This document shows positions 15,027 through 23,442 of a DNA stretch of 34,570 nt, piece by piece. Positions within the stretch are counted from its first letter, which is position 1, and each line of letters begins with the position of its first letter. Under the pieces are notes generated by a model. The model saw only the letters and a list, made by a program, of their open reading frames with translations, had not been told where the DNA came from and did no database searches. Source of the DNA: Acidobacteriaceae bacterium (GTDB lineage: Bacteria > Acidobacteriota > Terriglobia > Terriglobales > Acidobacteriaceae); NCBI GenBank assembly GCA_030041305.1, contig JASHOC010000361.1, positions 1 through 34,570 of the forward strand, written 5' to 3'. The position numbers and the translations under genes were made by a program.

Positions 15027-17402
15027 ATGAAGGTGCAGTCTCCCCTCGTTGCTTTACTTCGCCGCGCGGCCCGTGGCTTGGCGGTGGCGGTTTCGTTGCT
15101 GCTGGTTGCGTTTCCCTTGCTCGCCCAATCCTCAACGTCCACGGACAAAAGTCATTCCGTTGCCTCGCATAGCGCGAAAAAGCCGACTCGGCGCGCCGGA
15201 ACCCGCGCAACCCGGCATCGACGTGTTTACCGCGCCAGCCGCGCCGTCAGGAGAGCCCGCACCGCCCGCATCCGTCGCGCTTTCGTGGCCTCCGCCGATC
15301 TGCGGCCGATGGCGGAGCAACTGGCCACGTTGCGCACTCCGGAAGCCTATGCGGGCGTGACCGCCTACGCCCGCCGCCATACTGGAGATGCCGCTGCAGC
15401 CGCCTACCTCGCCCTCGGGCACGCCTATCTGCTCGATCACCGCTATGCCGAAGCGGTGGAGAACTTCAAGCGGGCAAGAGAAGGCAATGCGGAGCTGGCC
15501 GATATCGCCGATTTTCTGGCCGCGCAGGCGGACCACGATTTTGCCGACGATGCGGGCGCAGAGACCCTCCTCCACGGCTATGCCGAGCGCTATCCCGACA
15601 GCATCTTCGCCGACCAGGCTCCGGAGCTTGAGGCCAATGTGCTCCTGGACATAAACAATCCCGCCGGCGCCCGTGAGGTCCTCGCGGAGGCCGAAGGCAC
15701 AGACGCCGTTGACCGCCCGGGTTACCAGTTGGCCGAAGCGCAGGTCGAGTATGCACTCGGAATGCAGGACCAAGCCGTCCGCCTTTTCAAGCAATTGCTT
15801 CTCAGCCGCCCGTTGACTCCCGAAGCCCAGGCTGCCCGCGCCAAGCTCACCGCCATCGGGGCCGAATCCACGCTGACCGACGCGGAGTTGCGCAGCTTGG
15901 GCGACGCCTACTACCGCGCCGGGCGCTACGATGAGGCCGCCGAGCAATACCGCGCCCTCGCGCGCTCCTCGGCAGTCACCCCCGGGGACCCGGATGGTTT
16001 TCAGGTGGCCTTGGCCGACTGCGAGCTGCATCTCGGTCGCCTCACCCAGTCGCAGGCTGAATCCTTACCGGATACGCCCGATGAAAACGGCGCCCGCCGT
16101 CTCGACCTTCTCATGGAACTGGCCCGCGACCGCCAGGATGCCGCCGATCAGCAAAACATCGTCTCCCAAATGGAAACTCGCTTCCCCCACAGCCCATGGC
16201 TGGCGGAGGCGCTCTTTTCCAGCGGCAACATGTACCTCCTGCGCCGCGATTATCCCGAAGCGGTCGAATATTACAGCTACCTGGCCGAGCATTTTCCCAC
16301 CCACAAGTACGCCGCTTCCGCGCACTGGCGGGCCGGCTGGCTCAGCTACCGCCTGGGCCAGTTTGCCGACGCCGCTCACCTCTTCGACGCGCAGATCAAG
16401 GACTATCCCTCCGCCGCTGAAACCGTCTCCGCGCTCTATTGGCGCGGCCGACTCTACGAGAGCCGGGACCACTACCCGTCCCTTGCGGCAGCCGATTATC
16501 GCGCCATTATCCGCGCCTACCCGCATTACTTCTATGCGCAAATGGCGCGCGAACGGCTCACGGCGATTGGCAAGGTTGCGCCGTCCGCCATACCCGCGGC
16601 CGAACCTGAGCTCGATCACTTCCAGCCCTTACAGGAGCCAAAACTCGTCGACACTTTCCCGGAAGACAGCCCTCATCTGGCCAAGGCTCGTCTGCTGGCC
16701 AACGCCGGCCTCAACGAATACATCGCCCCTGAGATTCAGGCGGATCCAGACTCCGGCTCCTGGAGCGCTCTCGCCGAAGCCCAGATCTACTCGTCATATA
16801 ACGAGACCTTCCGCGCCCTGCGCGCCATGAAACGCGCGCTTCCCTACGCTTCTACAGCGCCCATGCAGGCCATTCCTCTCGTTTATTGGCGCATTCTCTT
16901 TCCTGAGCCGTGGTGGGAAACGATCAAGGCCGAATCGGAAAAGAACAACCTCGATCCCTATCTTGTCGCCTCGCTCATTCGGCAGGAATCGGAGTTCAAT
17001 CCGAACGCAGTCTCCTATGCCAACGCCTATGGCCTCATGCAGATGCTCCCCTCCGTGGGTCGCGCCATGGCCCGTCAGGAAGGCATGACCAACTTTCGCA
17101 CCTTCCAGCTTTTCGATCCCGAAACCAATATCCGCCTGGGCACGCGGTACTTGCGCGAGATGCTCGACCGCTTTGGCGGGGTCGACGAGTACGCGCTGGC
17201 CGCCTACAATGCCGGCGATAATCGCGTGACTGACTGGCAAGCCGCCGGTCCATACTCCGGCATGGACGAGTTTGTCGAGTCAATCCCTTTCAGCCAAACT
17301 CGTGAATACGTCGAGGCCATCCTGCGCAACGAAGAAACCTACCGCGCCATTGACGCCTACGCCCGCATGCAGGACCGGGAAGCCACATCCGCTTCCCGGT
17401 AA
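15027..17402 (+). CDS. soluble lytic murein transglycosylase (Slt-like, GH23) with helical repeats
   Basis: A 791-residue periplasmic enzyme that cleaves the MurNAc-GlcNAc bond of peptidoglycan, releasing 1,6-anhydro products. A signal peptide spans residues 1-34 (ending LLAQ), followed by a basic Arg/Thr-rich stretch (about 48-95). About 500 residues of TPR-like helical repeats come next (for example AYLALGHAYLLDHRYAEAVENF and LGDAYYRAGRYDEAAEQYRAL). The C-terminal SLT domain (about 626-768) has the catalytic Glu654 in RQESEF, followed by YGLMQMLP and LAAYNAG, the family motifs. Only a weak AAGTGAAAG precedes ATG 15027. It is transcribed divergently from the sigma/anti-sigma pair. Confidence 0.95.
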   Translation: MKVQSPLVALLRRAARGLAVAVSLLLVAFPLLAQSSTSTDKSHSVASHSAKKPTRRAGTRATRHRRVYRASRAVRRARTARIRRAFVASADLRPMAEQLATLRTPEAYAGVTAYARRHTGDAAAAAYLALGHAYLLDHRYAEAVENFKRAREGNAELADIADFLAAQADHDFADDAGAETLLHGYAERYPDSIFADQAPELEANVLLDINNPAGAREVLAEAEGTDAVDRPGYQLAEAQVEYALGMQDQAVRLFKQLLLSRPLTPEAQAARAKLTAIGAESTLTDAELRSLGDAYYRAGRYDEAAEQYRALARSSAVTPGDPDGFQVALADCELHLGRLTQSQAESLPDTPDENGARRLDLLMELARDRQDAADQQNIVSQMETRFPHSPWLAEALFSSGNMYLLRRDYPEAVEYYSYLAEHFPTHKYAASAHWRAGWLSYRLGQFADAAHLFDAQIKDYPSAAETVSALYWRGRLYESRDHYPSLAAADYRAIIRAYPHYFYAQMARERLTAIGKVAPSAIPAAEPELDHFQPLQEPKLVDTFPEDSPHLAKARLLANAGLNEYIAPEIQADPDSGSWSALAEAQIYSSYNETFRALRAMKRALPYASTAPMQAIPLVYWRILFPEPWWETIKAESEKNNLDPYLVASLIRQESEFNPNAVSYANAYGLMQMLPSVGRAMARQEGMTNFRTFQLFDPETNIRLGTRYLREMLDRFGGVDEYALAAYNAGDNRVTDWQAAGPYSGMDEFVESIPFSQTREYVEAILRNEETYRAIDAYARMQDREATSASR

Positions 17403-17722
17403 GGCAGAAGAACCTTGTCTCGAAGACCTTATCTGATCTCCGATTCCTGATTCCAGATCCCGACCCCTGACCCCAAATCCTCGATCTTTTTAATCCCTCG
17501 TCGTCTCGTTTTAGTCCCCAATGCCAGATTCGAGATGGGGAATCCCTTTCGACACTTCTCCCCTTCGATTCTGGTTGACTTCCCGCCCTGCCTGCGTCAA
17601 CACTAGGCTCGACCGGAGTTTTCGAACTCTGGCGTGATGCGAGCCTGCTGTTGCAAGGCGGCTGGGCCCCGCTGGCCATTTCGGGCGCGGCTCTGCCGAT
17701 CTCACCTTGATGGAGGGGCAGG
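17403..17722. other. intergenic region with degenerate GA-rich short repeats and a UUCG hairpin
   Basis: A 320-bp gap without a credible gene. At 17437-17490 there is a run of imperfect 7-8-base units; on the minus strand it reads as GGGGTCAGGGGTCGGGATC-like steps. At 17613-17632 an 8-bp stem (ccggagtt/aactctgg, one G-U pair) closes a TTCG loop. The hairpin lies about 90 bases before the next gene, so it may be in that gene's leader. Confidence 0.5.
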
Positions 17723-17986
17723 ATGTCCGCCGATCTGCAATTCCTTGAGGAATGGATCCCCGAAAAAATGGACCCCGGCACGGTTTTCATGCTCGAAAAC
17801 CAGGCCAAGCTCGGCCATGCCAAGAACCCTTTTGTCGCGGTCATGTCCTGCCCCCGCTGCGGCGCTTTGGGGCTCATCACTCGCCGCCAACTCTACAGCG
17901 GAGATCTGATGATCTGCGGCGCCGAATCCTGCTCCGCCGAATACTGCCTGGACGGCGAAAACATTTGCTACCGCCCCCCGCAGTAG
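17723..17986 (+). CDS. small zinc-ribbon-like hypothetical protein
   Basis: An 87-residue cytoplasmic protein with six cysteines. Cys43-x2-Cys46-Gly is a classic zinc knuckle, and Cys65, 70, 75 and 82 supply the second pair of ligands. The N-terminal 40 residues are acidic and helical and lack a signal peptide. The ribosome site is strong (GGAGGGG five bases before ATG 17723). It stands alone between the lytic transglycosylase and the convergent transporter gene. No named family is recognised; zinc binding is inferred from cysteine spacing, and no function is assigned. Confidence 0.75.
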   Translation: MSADLQFLEEWIPEKMDPGTVFMLENQAKLGHAKNPFVAVMSCPRCGALGLITRRQLYSGDLMICGAESCSAEYCLDGENICYRPPQ

Positions 17987-18358
17987 CCTCGTACCGTCCA
18001 GCCTGAAGGATTTTCGTCGGCGCCACGCTGCAACACGCCCGCTGCCACCGGCGCCAGCGACGAGATGTGTCGGAACGCACAGGCAGAAGAGAGTTGGCTC
18101 ACGTCTGCGGCTCTGGCCTTCTGACCGTCCGGTGGCGTCGTCGCGGTCGCCGGAAAACCGCCAGCAGACGTAAACGGGGTTCCCGAAGGAACCCTGTCGC
18201 CAACCCCATGGGCGTTAAGAAAAGGTCTCCATGGGCACTTTTTACCCAGCGAAAGCCCCGCCAGGTGGGTAATCAAGTTGGATGACACACAAAATAAAGG
18301 GGTTGGAACAGCTTATCTTAGCGCTTATAGTCGCCAACCCCACCTTATTCCGGGGAAA
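17987..18358. other. convergent intergenic region with several inverted and direct repeats
   Basis: A 372-bp gap between two genes that converge, where terminators are expected. Besides the UUCG hairpin listed separately, ggggttgg (18299-18306) and ccaacccc (about 18334-18341) can pair across 27 bases. The 13-mer gtcgccaacccca occurs twice (18196-18208 and 18330-18342). Short frames on both strands here have no ribosome site or recognisable domain. Confidence 0.5.
18177..18194 (-). terminator. possible terminator hairpin with UUCG tetraloop
   Basis: On the minus strand a perfect 7-bp stem, GGGTTCC/GGAACCC, is closed by TTCG with the favoured C-G closing pair, the most stable class of tetraloop. 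It lies about 165 bases beyond the transporter stop codon. No T tract follows, so it could instead be an RNA stability element or part of a repeat. Confidence 0.45.
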
Positions 18359-21300
18359 TCAATATGTAAAGTGAATGCCCATGGTGATCGCGCGCGCGCC
18401 GCCAATCACGCTGGTGATTGAGCCGAACGTCGCGCCGTTGTTGGGGCAGCCCGCCGCCGACGCATACCCGTACGTGGTGCACGGCCCCTGACCATTGGTC
18501 AGTGTGGTGGGAACCGTCAGCGACCTTCCCGATCCGTTCACCACCGGCAGCTTGTAGAGGTTGTTCAACGCCGACTGCTGATCGACCGATTGATTGCTAG
18601 TTACGACCTGACCGTAGGCCAGATAGCTCGTGTCGCAGTAATCGTTGGCCGTTGCGGTGTTGGAACAGGCGCTTGCCTGGCCTACTTGCGTCTGGTTTTG
18701 TGGCACGTCCAGGCTGCTCGTATTGAATACATTAAAGACGTTGAACGCATAATCCAGGCTGTATTTCTCCGTCACCTTGAATTCCTTGCGGATTGACAAA
18801 TCCAGCCGCTTCTGGAACGGCTGCCTAAAAATGTTGCGCTGGTCGGTCGGCGCAAAGTCGGTTTCGTAAATGTCCTGCGGATCGCTCCCCGTCGATACCG
18901 GAATTCCGTCCTGGCCCGGCTGCAGATAGTTGATCGCAATCTGCGAGGGATCGATGGTCGGAATATAGTCGCCGCCCGCGCCCCGGAAAATCCCCTTGTT
19001 GCCCGTCAACGCCGCCTTCGGGTTGCTGGGGTTCTTGATCCCCAAAATTGGATTCATCAGGTTCGGGTAGTTGCCTACAAAAATGCTTCCCACCGCCCCG
19101 TAAAACTCATACAGCGAATACGGCTCGCCGCTCTGCGCAATTCCCACCCCCGCCAGGTTCCAGCCGTTGGTTATGTACGAGAGCAGAGAGTGCGGTTGGG
19201 CAACGTTAGGCAACAGGGCGTCGAAATTCACGCTGAAAACATTCGTCCGGTCGAAATCGGCCGAGCCATAGGAGTCGCGCAGGTTATTTGGATTATCCCC
19301 CGTGAAAAAGATGCCGATGTCGCTTTGCTCGTCCAGCGCATGACTCCAGGTGTAACTGGCCCCGCCCTGGAAGTTATGTGACAGGCGCTTCTCGATGTGC
19401 GCCTCCAACGCATCGTACGCGGAGTTGCCCACCGTCTTAAAGAGTGCGGAGTTGAAACTATAACCAATATAGGGCGTGCGGAAATCGATGTTGCCGCCGC
19501 TATAGGTGTCCCACGGCTCCACGGCGATGCTGTTGAAATCGTAGGTGCCGGTCGTGTCCTGCGAGGTCGAATTCTGATTGAGGACCTGGTACCCATAACT
19601 TGAAGTCTGACCCCATATCGGATGCTGCGGCGTGGCCAGTCCCGGCTCATTGAACGGGATGGGAATCACTGCATGGCGGCCGCGGTTGCCCACATAACCC
19701 AGGCTGACCGCAACGGAGTTACGCGGCTGCCACTCGAGGTTCAGCGTGTAATTAATGGTGTACGGCAGCACATTGTGCGGGTCGTACGAGCCAAAATCGA
19801 TCGTAGCCGTGCAGTCGCCGTAATAATCGTAGTCCTGTTCATGCACTGCGCTGCAATTGGGGCCGTCAATCGCCGCCGCGGGGTCGGTTCCCGTCATCGC
19901 GTTCAGTTGCGCTAACAGCACGTTATTAATATTGGCAGGACTGGCGCTTGGAGGCAGAAACGCCGGCGAGCCGATCGGATCCTCCAACGTCGTGCCCGTG
20001 CCATTGACATACGTCACCAGCGGAGCCGACTGCGTCACTCCGAACACTCCGCCGCCTCCCGACGACCCATAAGGTTGCGACAAATAGCTGAACAATTCGC
20101 CGCGGTCATAGTAAATGCCCGCGCCGCCCTGGACCACGATCGCGCCATGATCGCGTTCCGGCGACCACGCGAACCCGACACGCGGAGAAATCCCCCACTG
20201 CCGTCCATCGAGAGTGGATTCGGCGCCAGCAATATTCGATTTCGGAACTCCGCTCAGGTTCCTGTTGTTGGGCGCCACCACAAACCCTGAATTCGTCACC
20301 GTCCAAGGCTGATTAGGAGTGGCCGTCGTGCCCTGCACGTTGTAGAGCGCTGGATCAAAGGTGAAGAAGTTACCATACTTTTCCGTCATGCCTCCGTGAT
20401 AGTCGTAGCGGACCCCGGCCGTGATGCTCAGGTTCGGCAGCATCTGCCACTTATCTTGCAAATAGGCCCCGATCTCGTTCGATCGGTAGTAACGATCGGA
20501 GTTATTTCTCGCTTGCGCCGTTCCCGGGTTTTCAACGCTGTCGATCACGTTGGACCGGTACGCTTGGCCCTTCAGGAAAGATTCGAAATCGTGGGCCTCG
20601 ATGTTAGCGATCCCGCCACGATGGTTTTCGATATTTAATTGCGTGTAGCTATAACTCACCCCAGCCGTCAAGGTGTGCCTACCCAGCGAAAAGATCACAT
20701 TCGTCGAAGGATTCAGACGGTTCTGATAATACCCCGCATTGATCGTGGTGCTTTCCGTTCCGTAGGGTCCCACGTAGAGCGAGGGCGCGTCAGTGGAGTA
20801 GTTACTTGCGAACTCCAACAGATCGAGACCAGGCAGAATGCCTGGCGTGTACAGCGACGGCGTCGTCGCCGGGTTCGCGCCAATTCCAAACGTCGGGCCA
20901 AGGTCCGGTTGAGAGGTCAATGCTTCCTGTGTGTCGTAGCTATAGGACGACATTCTTACATAGCCCAGCCGCTGTTCCCAGTTCAGCCGCGGGCCAATCG
21001 ACATGGTGTTGTCGATCACCCCCTCCTGGGCGCCGTTGTTCTGGGTCAGAGGAAACCCCGCGACCTGCGCGAGTCCAAAGGGCCTGTTCACCGGGTCGTT
21101 TTGGTAGTAGTACTTGAACGAGAGTCGATCGGCTCCCGTCAGGTTGTCGTCCAGCGACAGCGTCGCCTGGCTGGTGGTGAACAGCGACGTGCCTGGCAAG
21201 GTTACATTGGTCACGCCGTACTGATACGGACTGGTGTTCTGCGACGACGGAATCAAATATTGGCCGTCGGGCAGCTTTGCGTCCATCAGCGCCTGCGCAA

Positions 21301-22534
21301 TCGGATCGATCGAGCCGGTGAACGGCGTTCCGCCCGCCCACGCAGTCGCCACGCACGTGAGGTAGCCGGGAGAACTTGCGCGCTCGTCGCTGCCTGGGCA
21401 AACACTTTCGTTCAAAGCCGGAGGCACCGTCATTTGCGAGAGTCCCGTGGCCTGGTCCGAGTTATATCCGTACTGATAGCCAACAAAGAAAAACAGCTTA
21501 TTTTTCTTGATTGGTCCGCCCAGTGTCGCGCCCGTTGTCCAGCGGTGCAGCGCAGGATTCGCCAGAGACTGCGGAAAGGCTCCGATCCCCTGGCTCGCCA
21601 ACAGATATTCCTGCTTGAAGAACAGCGGCGCGGCGTTCAAGGCGTTGTTGGCGAAGGTTCCGTAAATCTGCCCGTGCCACGAGTTGGCGCCCACCGAAGT
21701 GTTCACATCGATCTGTGCGCCGGCCGTCGCCCCCTGCTGCGCGTCGTACATCGAAGTGTTCACGCGCATCTCCTGCAGAAACTCCGGCGGCGGCGAAGGC
21801 AGGCTGTTGCCGTTCGATTCATACACTGACGTCCCCGTCCCGTATTCCCCGCCTACTGCATCGATCTCGCCCACCCCGAAGTTATAGCGCTGGGAGTTGG
21901 CGTCGCTGGAGCTCTTGCCGTTGAACAGATTGGTCGCATCCACGCCATTAATCTGAAACGTGTTCGACGTATCGCGCTGCCCGTTGGCCCAAATCGGTTG
22001 ATTCCCCAGCCCCGCGTTCGAGTCCAAATTCGCCAGCAATTCCGCGTTCACTCCCGGCGAAAGCACGGCAAGCTGTGTAAAGCTGCCCGTCGCCAGGGGG
22101 GTGGCCGCGATCTGGCCCGCGTCCATCGTGTAGCCGATGGTGGTGTCGGTGGCGTTCAGGAGCGGATTGCCAAGCACCTCAACCGATTCCGAAGCGTTGC
22201 CCACCTTCAATGTCACATTGACCGTCTTGGCCTGAGCCTCAAGCACTTCGACGCCGGCTTGCTGCGTGGTCTGAAATCCCGCGCTGCTGATGGACACCGT
22301 GTACGTCCCCACGGGAAGATTGAAGATCTGGAAGAATCCGTTCTTCTGCGTGGTTGTCGTTCGGGTCACGTTGATCGCTGTGTCGGTTGCCGTTACGTTG
22401 GCTTCGGAAACCGCGGCGCCCGTCGTATCCAGCACCGTACCGTTCAACGATCCCAGGGTCTGTTGCGCCAGGGCGGGCAGGGCCCACAGAGACACTGCCA
22501 GCAGAACCAAGCCGTACAGAGAAGCTCGATGCAT
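18359..22534 (-). CDS. Oar-like TonB-dependent transporter with carboxypeptidase-regulatory-like domain
   Basis: A 1391-residue outer-membrane protein. Signal peptide at residues 1-23 (ending ALAQ), then a carboxypeptidase-regulatory-like (Cna-B type) beta-sandwich at about 27-107 (GSLNGTVLDTTGAAVSEANVT and GFFQIFNLPVGTYTVSI), a plug domain at about 115-240 and a beta-barrel to the C-terminus, which ends in Tyr (GIHFTY). This architecture is abundant in Acidobacteriota; members are thought to import polymer breakdown products or other large ligands with TonB energy, but the ligand here is unknown. GAGGGA precedes ATG 22534 by about five bases. There is no neighbouring SusD-like or glycoside hydrolase gene to suggest a substrate. 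Confidence 0.95.
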   Translation of the reverse strand: MHRASLYGLVLLAVSLWALPALAQQTLGSLNGTVLDTTGAAVSEANVTATDTAINVTRTTTTQKNGFFQIFNLPVGTYTVSISSAGFQTTQQAGVEVLEAQAKTVNVTLKVGNASESVEVLGNPLLNATDTTIGYTMDAGQIAATPLATGSFTQLAVLSPGVNAELLANLDSNAGLGNQPIWANGQRDTSNTFQINGVDATNLFNGKSSSDANSQRYNFGVGEIDAVGGEYGTGTSVYESNGNSLPSPPPEFLQEMRVNTSMYDAQQGATAGAQIDVNTSVGANSWHGQIYGTFANNALNAAPLFFKQEYLLASQGIGAFPQSLANPALHRWTTGATLGGPIKKNKLFFFVGYQYGYNSDQATGLSQMTVPPALNESVCPGSDERASSPGYLTCVATAWAGGTPFTGSIDPIAQALMDAKLPDGQYLIPSSQNTSPYQYGVTNVTLPGTSLFTTSQATLSLDDNLTGADRLSFKYYYQNDPVNRPFGLAQVAGFPLTQNNGAQEGVIDNTMSIGPRLNWEQRLGYVRMSSYSYDTQEALTSQPDLGPTFGIGANPATTPSLYTPGILPGLDLLEFASNYSTDAPSLYVGPYGTESTTINAGYYQNRLNPSTNVIFSLGRHTLTAGVSYSYTQLNIENHRGGIANIEAHDFESFLKGQAYRSNVIDSVENPGTAQARNNSDRYYRSNEIGAYLQDKWQMLPNLSITAGVRYDYHGGMTEKYGNFFTFDPALYNVQGTTATPNQPWTVTNSGFVVAPNNRNLSGVPKSNIAGAESTLDGRQWGISPRVGFAWSPERDHGAIVVQGGAGIYYDRGELFSYLSQPYGSSGGGGVFGVTQSAPLVTYVNGTGTTLEDPIGSPAFLPPSASPANINNVLLAQLNAMTGTDPAAAIDGPNCSAVHEQDYDYYGDCTATIDFGSYDPHNVLPYTINYTLNLEWQPRNSVAVSLGYVGNRGRHAVIPIPFNEPGLATPQHPIWGQTSSYGYQVLNQNSTSQDTTGTYDFNSIAVEPWDTYSGGNIDFRTPYIGYSFNSALFKTVGNSAYDALEAHIEKRLSHNFQGGASYTWSHALDEQSDIGIFFTGDNPNNLRDSYGSADFDRTNVFSVNFDALLPNVAQPHSLLSYITNGWNLAGVGIAQSGEPYSLYEFYGAVGSIFVGNYPNLMNPILGIKNPSNPKAALTGNKGIFRGAGGDYIPTIDPSQIAINYLQPGQDGIPVSTGSDPQDIYETDFAPTDQRNIFRQPFQKRLDLSIRKEFKVTEKYSLDYAFNVFNVFNTSSLDVPQNQTQVGQASACSNTATANDYCDTSYLAYGQVVTSNQSVDQQSALNNLYKLPVVNGSGRSLTVPTTLTNGQGPCTTYGYASAAGCPNNGATFGSITSVIGGARAITMGIHFTY

Positions 22535-23030
22535 AGTTCCCTCGCTGATCGATTCGATCTTTCGCTGAATTAGTTCTTTCGCCGACCTGAGGCGGGATAA
22601 GTCTATGGTTTGCCGGGGGCTGGCAGTCTCCGAATCAGAGCGTTCAGATCGATTTGAATGGCCGAATATGAATGGACCGTTAAAACAAGCGGGAAAAGAC
22701 CCGAATGGAACAGGACTGTGTGCGCCTAGTTTGTAATAGACGCAATGTGGAATTCAAGAAAAAAATGCCACACCGGGGCAAGTTGCACGCTGGCCTGGTG
22801 GAATACCGGGAGGGTTTCCACCCTCAGCGGCCAATCCCGCCAGCCTCTGGCGCGAAAAACCACTCCCCCCGCTGCTTGGTGGATCATGCGCCGCATAGAC
22901 AAAAGCGTCGGCTTTGATGTATCACTTATTCGTTTCCTTTTGTCGTCGGTAAGCCTCGCCTAACCCGGCGCGCGTCTGCGCCACGCCCATCACGCAGTCC
23001 TCACCCAACCCATCACAAGGAGAGAAATTC
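22535..23030. other. divergent intergenic region with small hairpins
   Basis: A 496-bp gap between the transporter (leftward) and the tail-collar gene (rightward), so it should hold both promoters. Two small perfect hairpins stand close together: gagggt/accctc at 22810-22825 (loop ttcc) and cgccag/ctggcg at 22838-22852 (loop cct). No riboswitch consensus known to me fits, and no credible gene was found. Confidence 0.45.
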
Positions 23031-23276
23031 ATGCTTGAGGCATACATCGGCTCGATTTTGCTCGTCGGCTTCAATTTTGCGCCGCCCAATTGGGCGCTTT
23101 GCCAGGGACAACTTCTGCCCATCAATCAATACACGGCGCTGTTTTCTCTGCTAGGAACAACCTACGGCGGCGATGGACGAACCAACTTCGCCCTGCCCAA
23201 ACTGGATGCAAGCGCGCTGCAATCCGGCCTGAACTACATCATTTGCCTGAATGGTGTTTACCCGTCTCGCAATTAG
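23031..23276 (+). CDS. miniature phage tail-collar-domain protein
   Basis: An 81-residue protein of the tail-collar (microcystin-dependent-protein-like) family. The N-terminal half carries the signature NFAPPNWALCQGQLLPI, then ALFSLLGTTYGGDGRTNFALP, and the end reads LNYIICLNGVYPSRN, the family's usual C-terminal strand. Typical relatives have 160-180 residues; here the middle part, the Gly/Ala-rich loop region, is missing and the two conserved ends are joined directly. The frame is intact with a strong site (AAGGAG eight bases before ATG 23031), so this looks like a natural short form rather than a broken gene. No other phage gene is nearby. The role is unknown. Confidence 0.85.
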   Translation: MLEAYIGSILLVGFNFAPPNWALCQGQLLPINQYTALFSLLGTTYGGDGRTNFALPKLDASALQSGLNYIICLNGVYPSRN

Positions 23277-23442
23277 CGTCACCGCTCGATGTCAAGTGAA
23301 AGTCGCCGAGAGCAGCCCAATCTTGGAAGCTTTAGAGGCCGCGGAAAGTGAGGGAACAAAGGGTCGCCATGCAGGCAAAGTCTCACTGTTGCGGCAGGCA
23401 ACCTCAGTTCCGGCGGATTTCGAGGTGAGGGTTCTTGCCGGT

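Noticed and set aside
17968..18288. 106-codon minus-strand frame in the convergent gap
   Set aside because: It overlaps the end of the zinc-ribbon gene, has no ribosome site, and its sequence follows from the inverted and direct repeats.
20639..21829. 396-codon plus-strand open frame
   Set aside because: It is antisense to the transporter gene, is Arg/Val/Gln-rich in the way of GC-rich antisense frames, and has no ribosome site or domain.
22700..22930. Possible riboswitch before the tail-collar gene
   Set aside because: Two small hairpins are present, but none of the conserved cores I know (TPP, cobalamin, SAM, glycine, c-di-GMP) can be matched.
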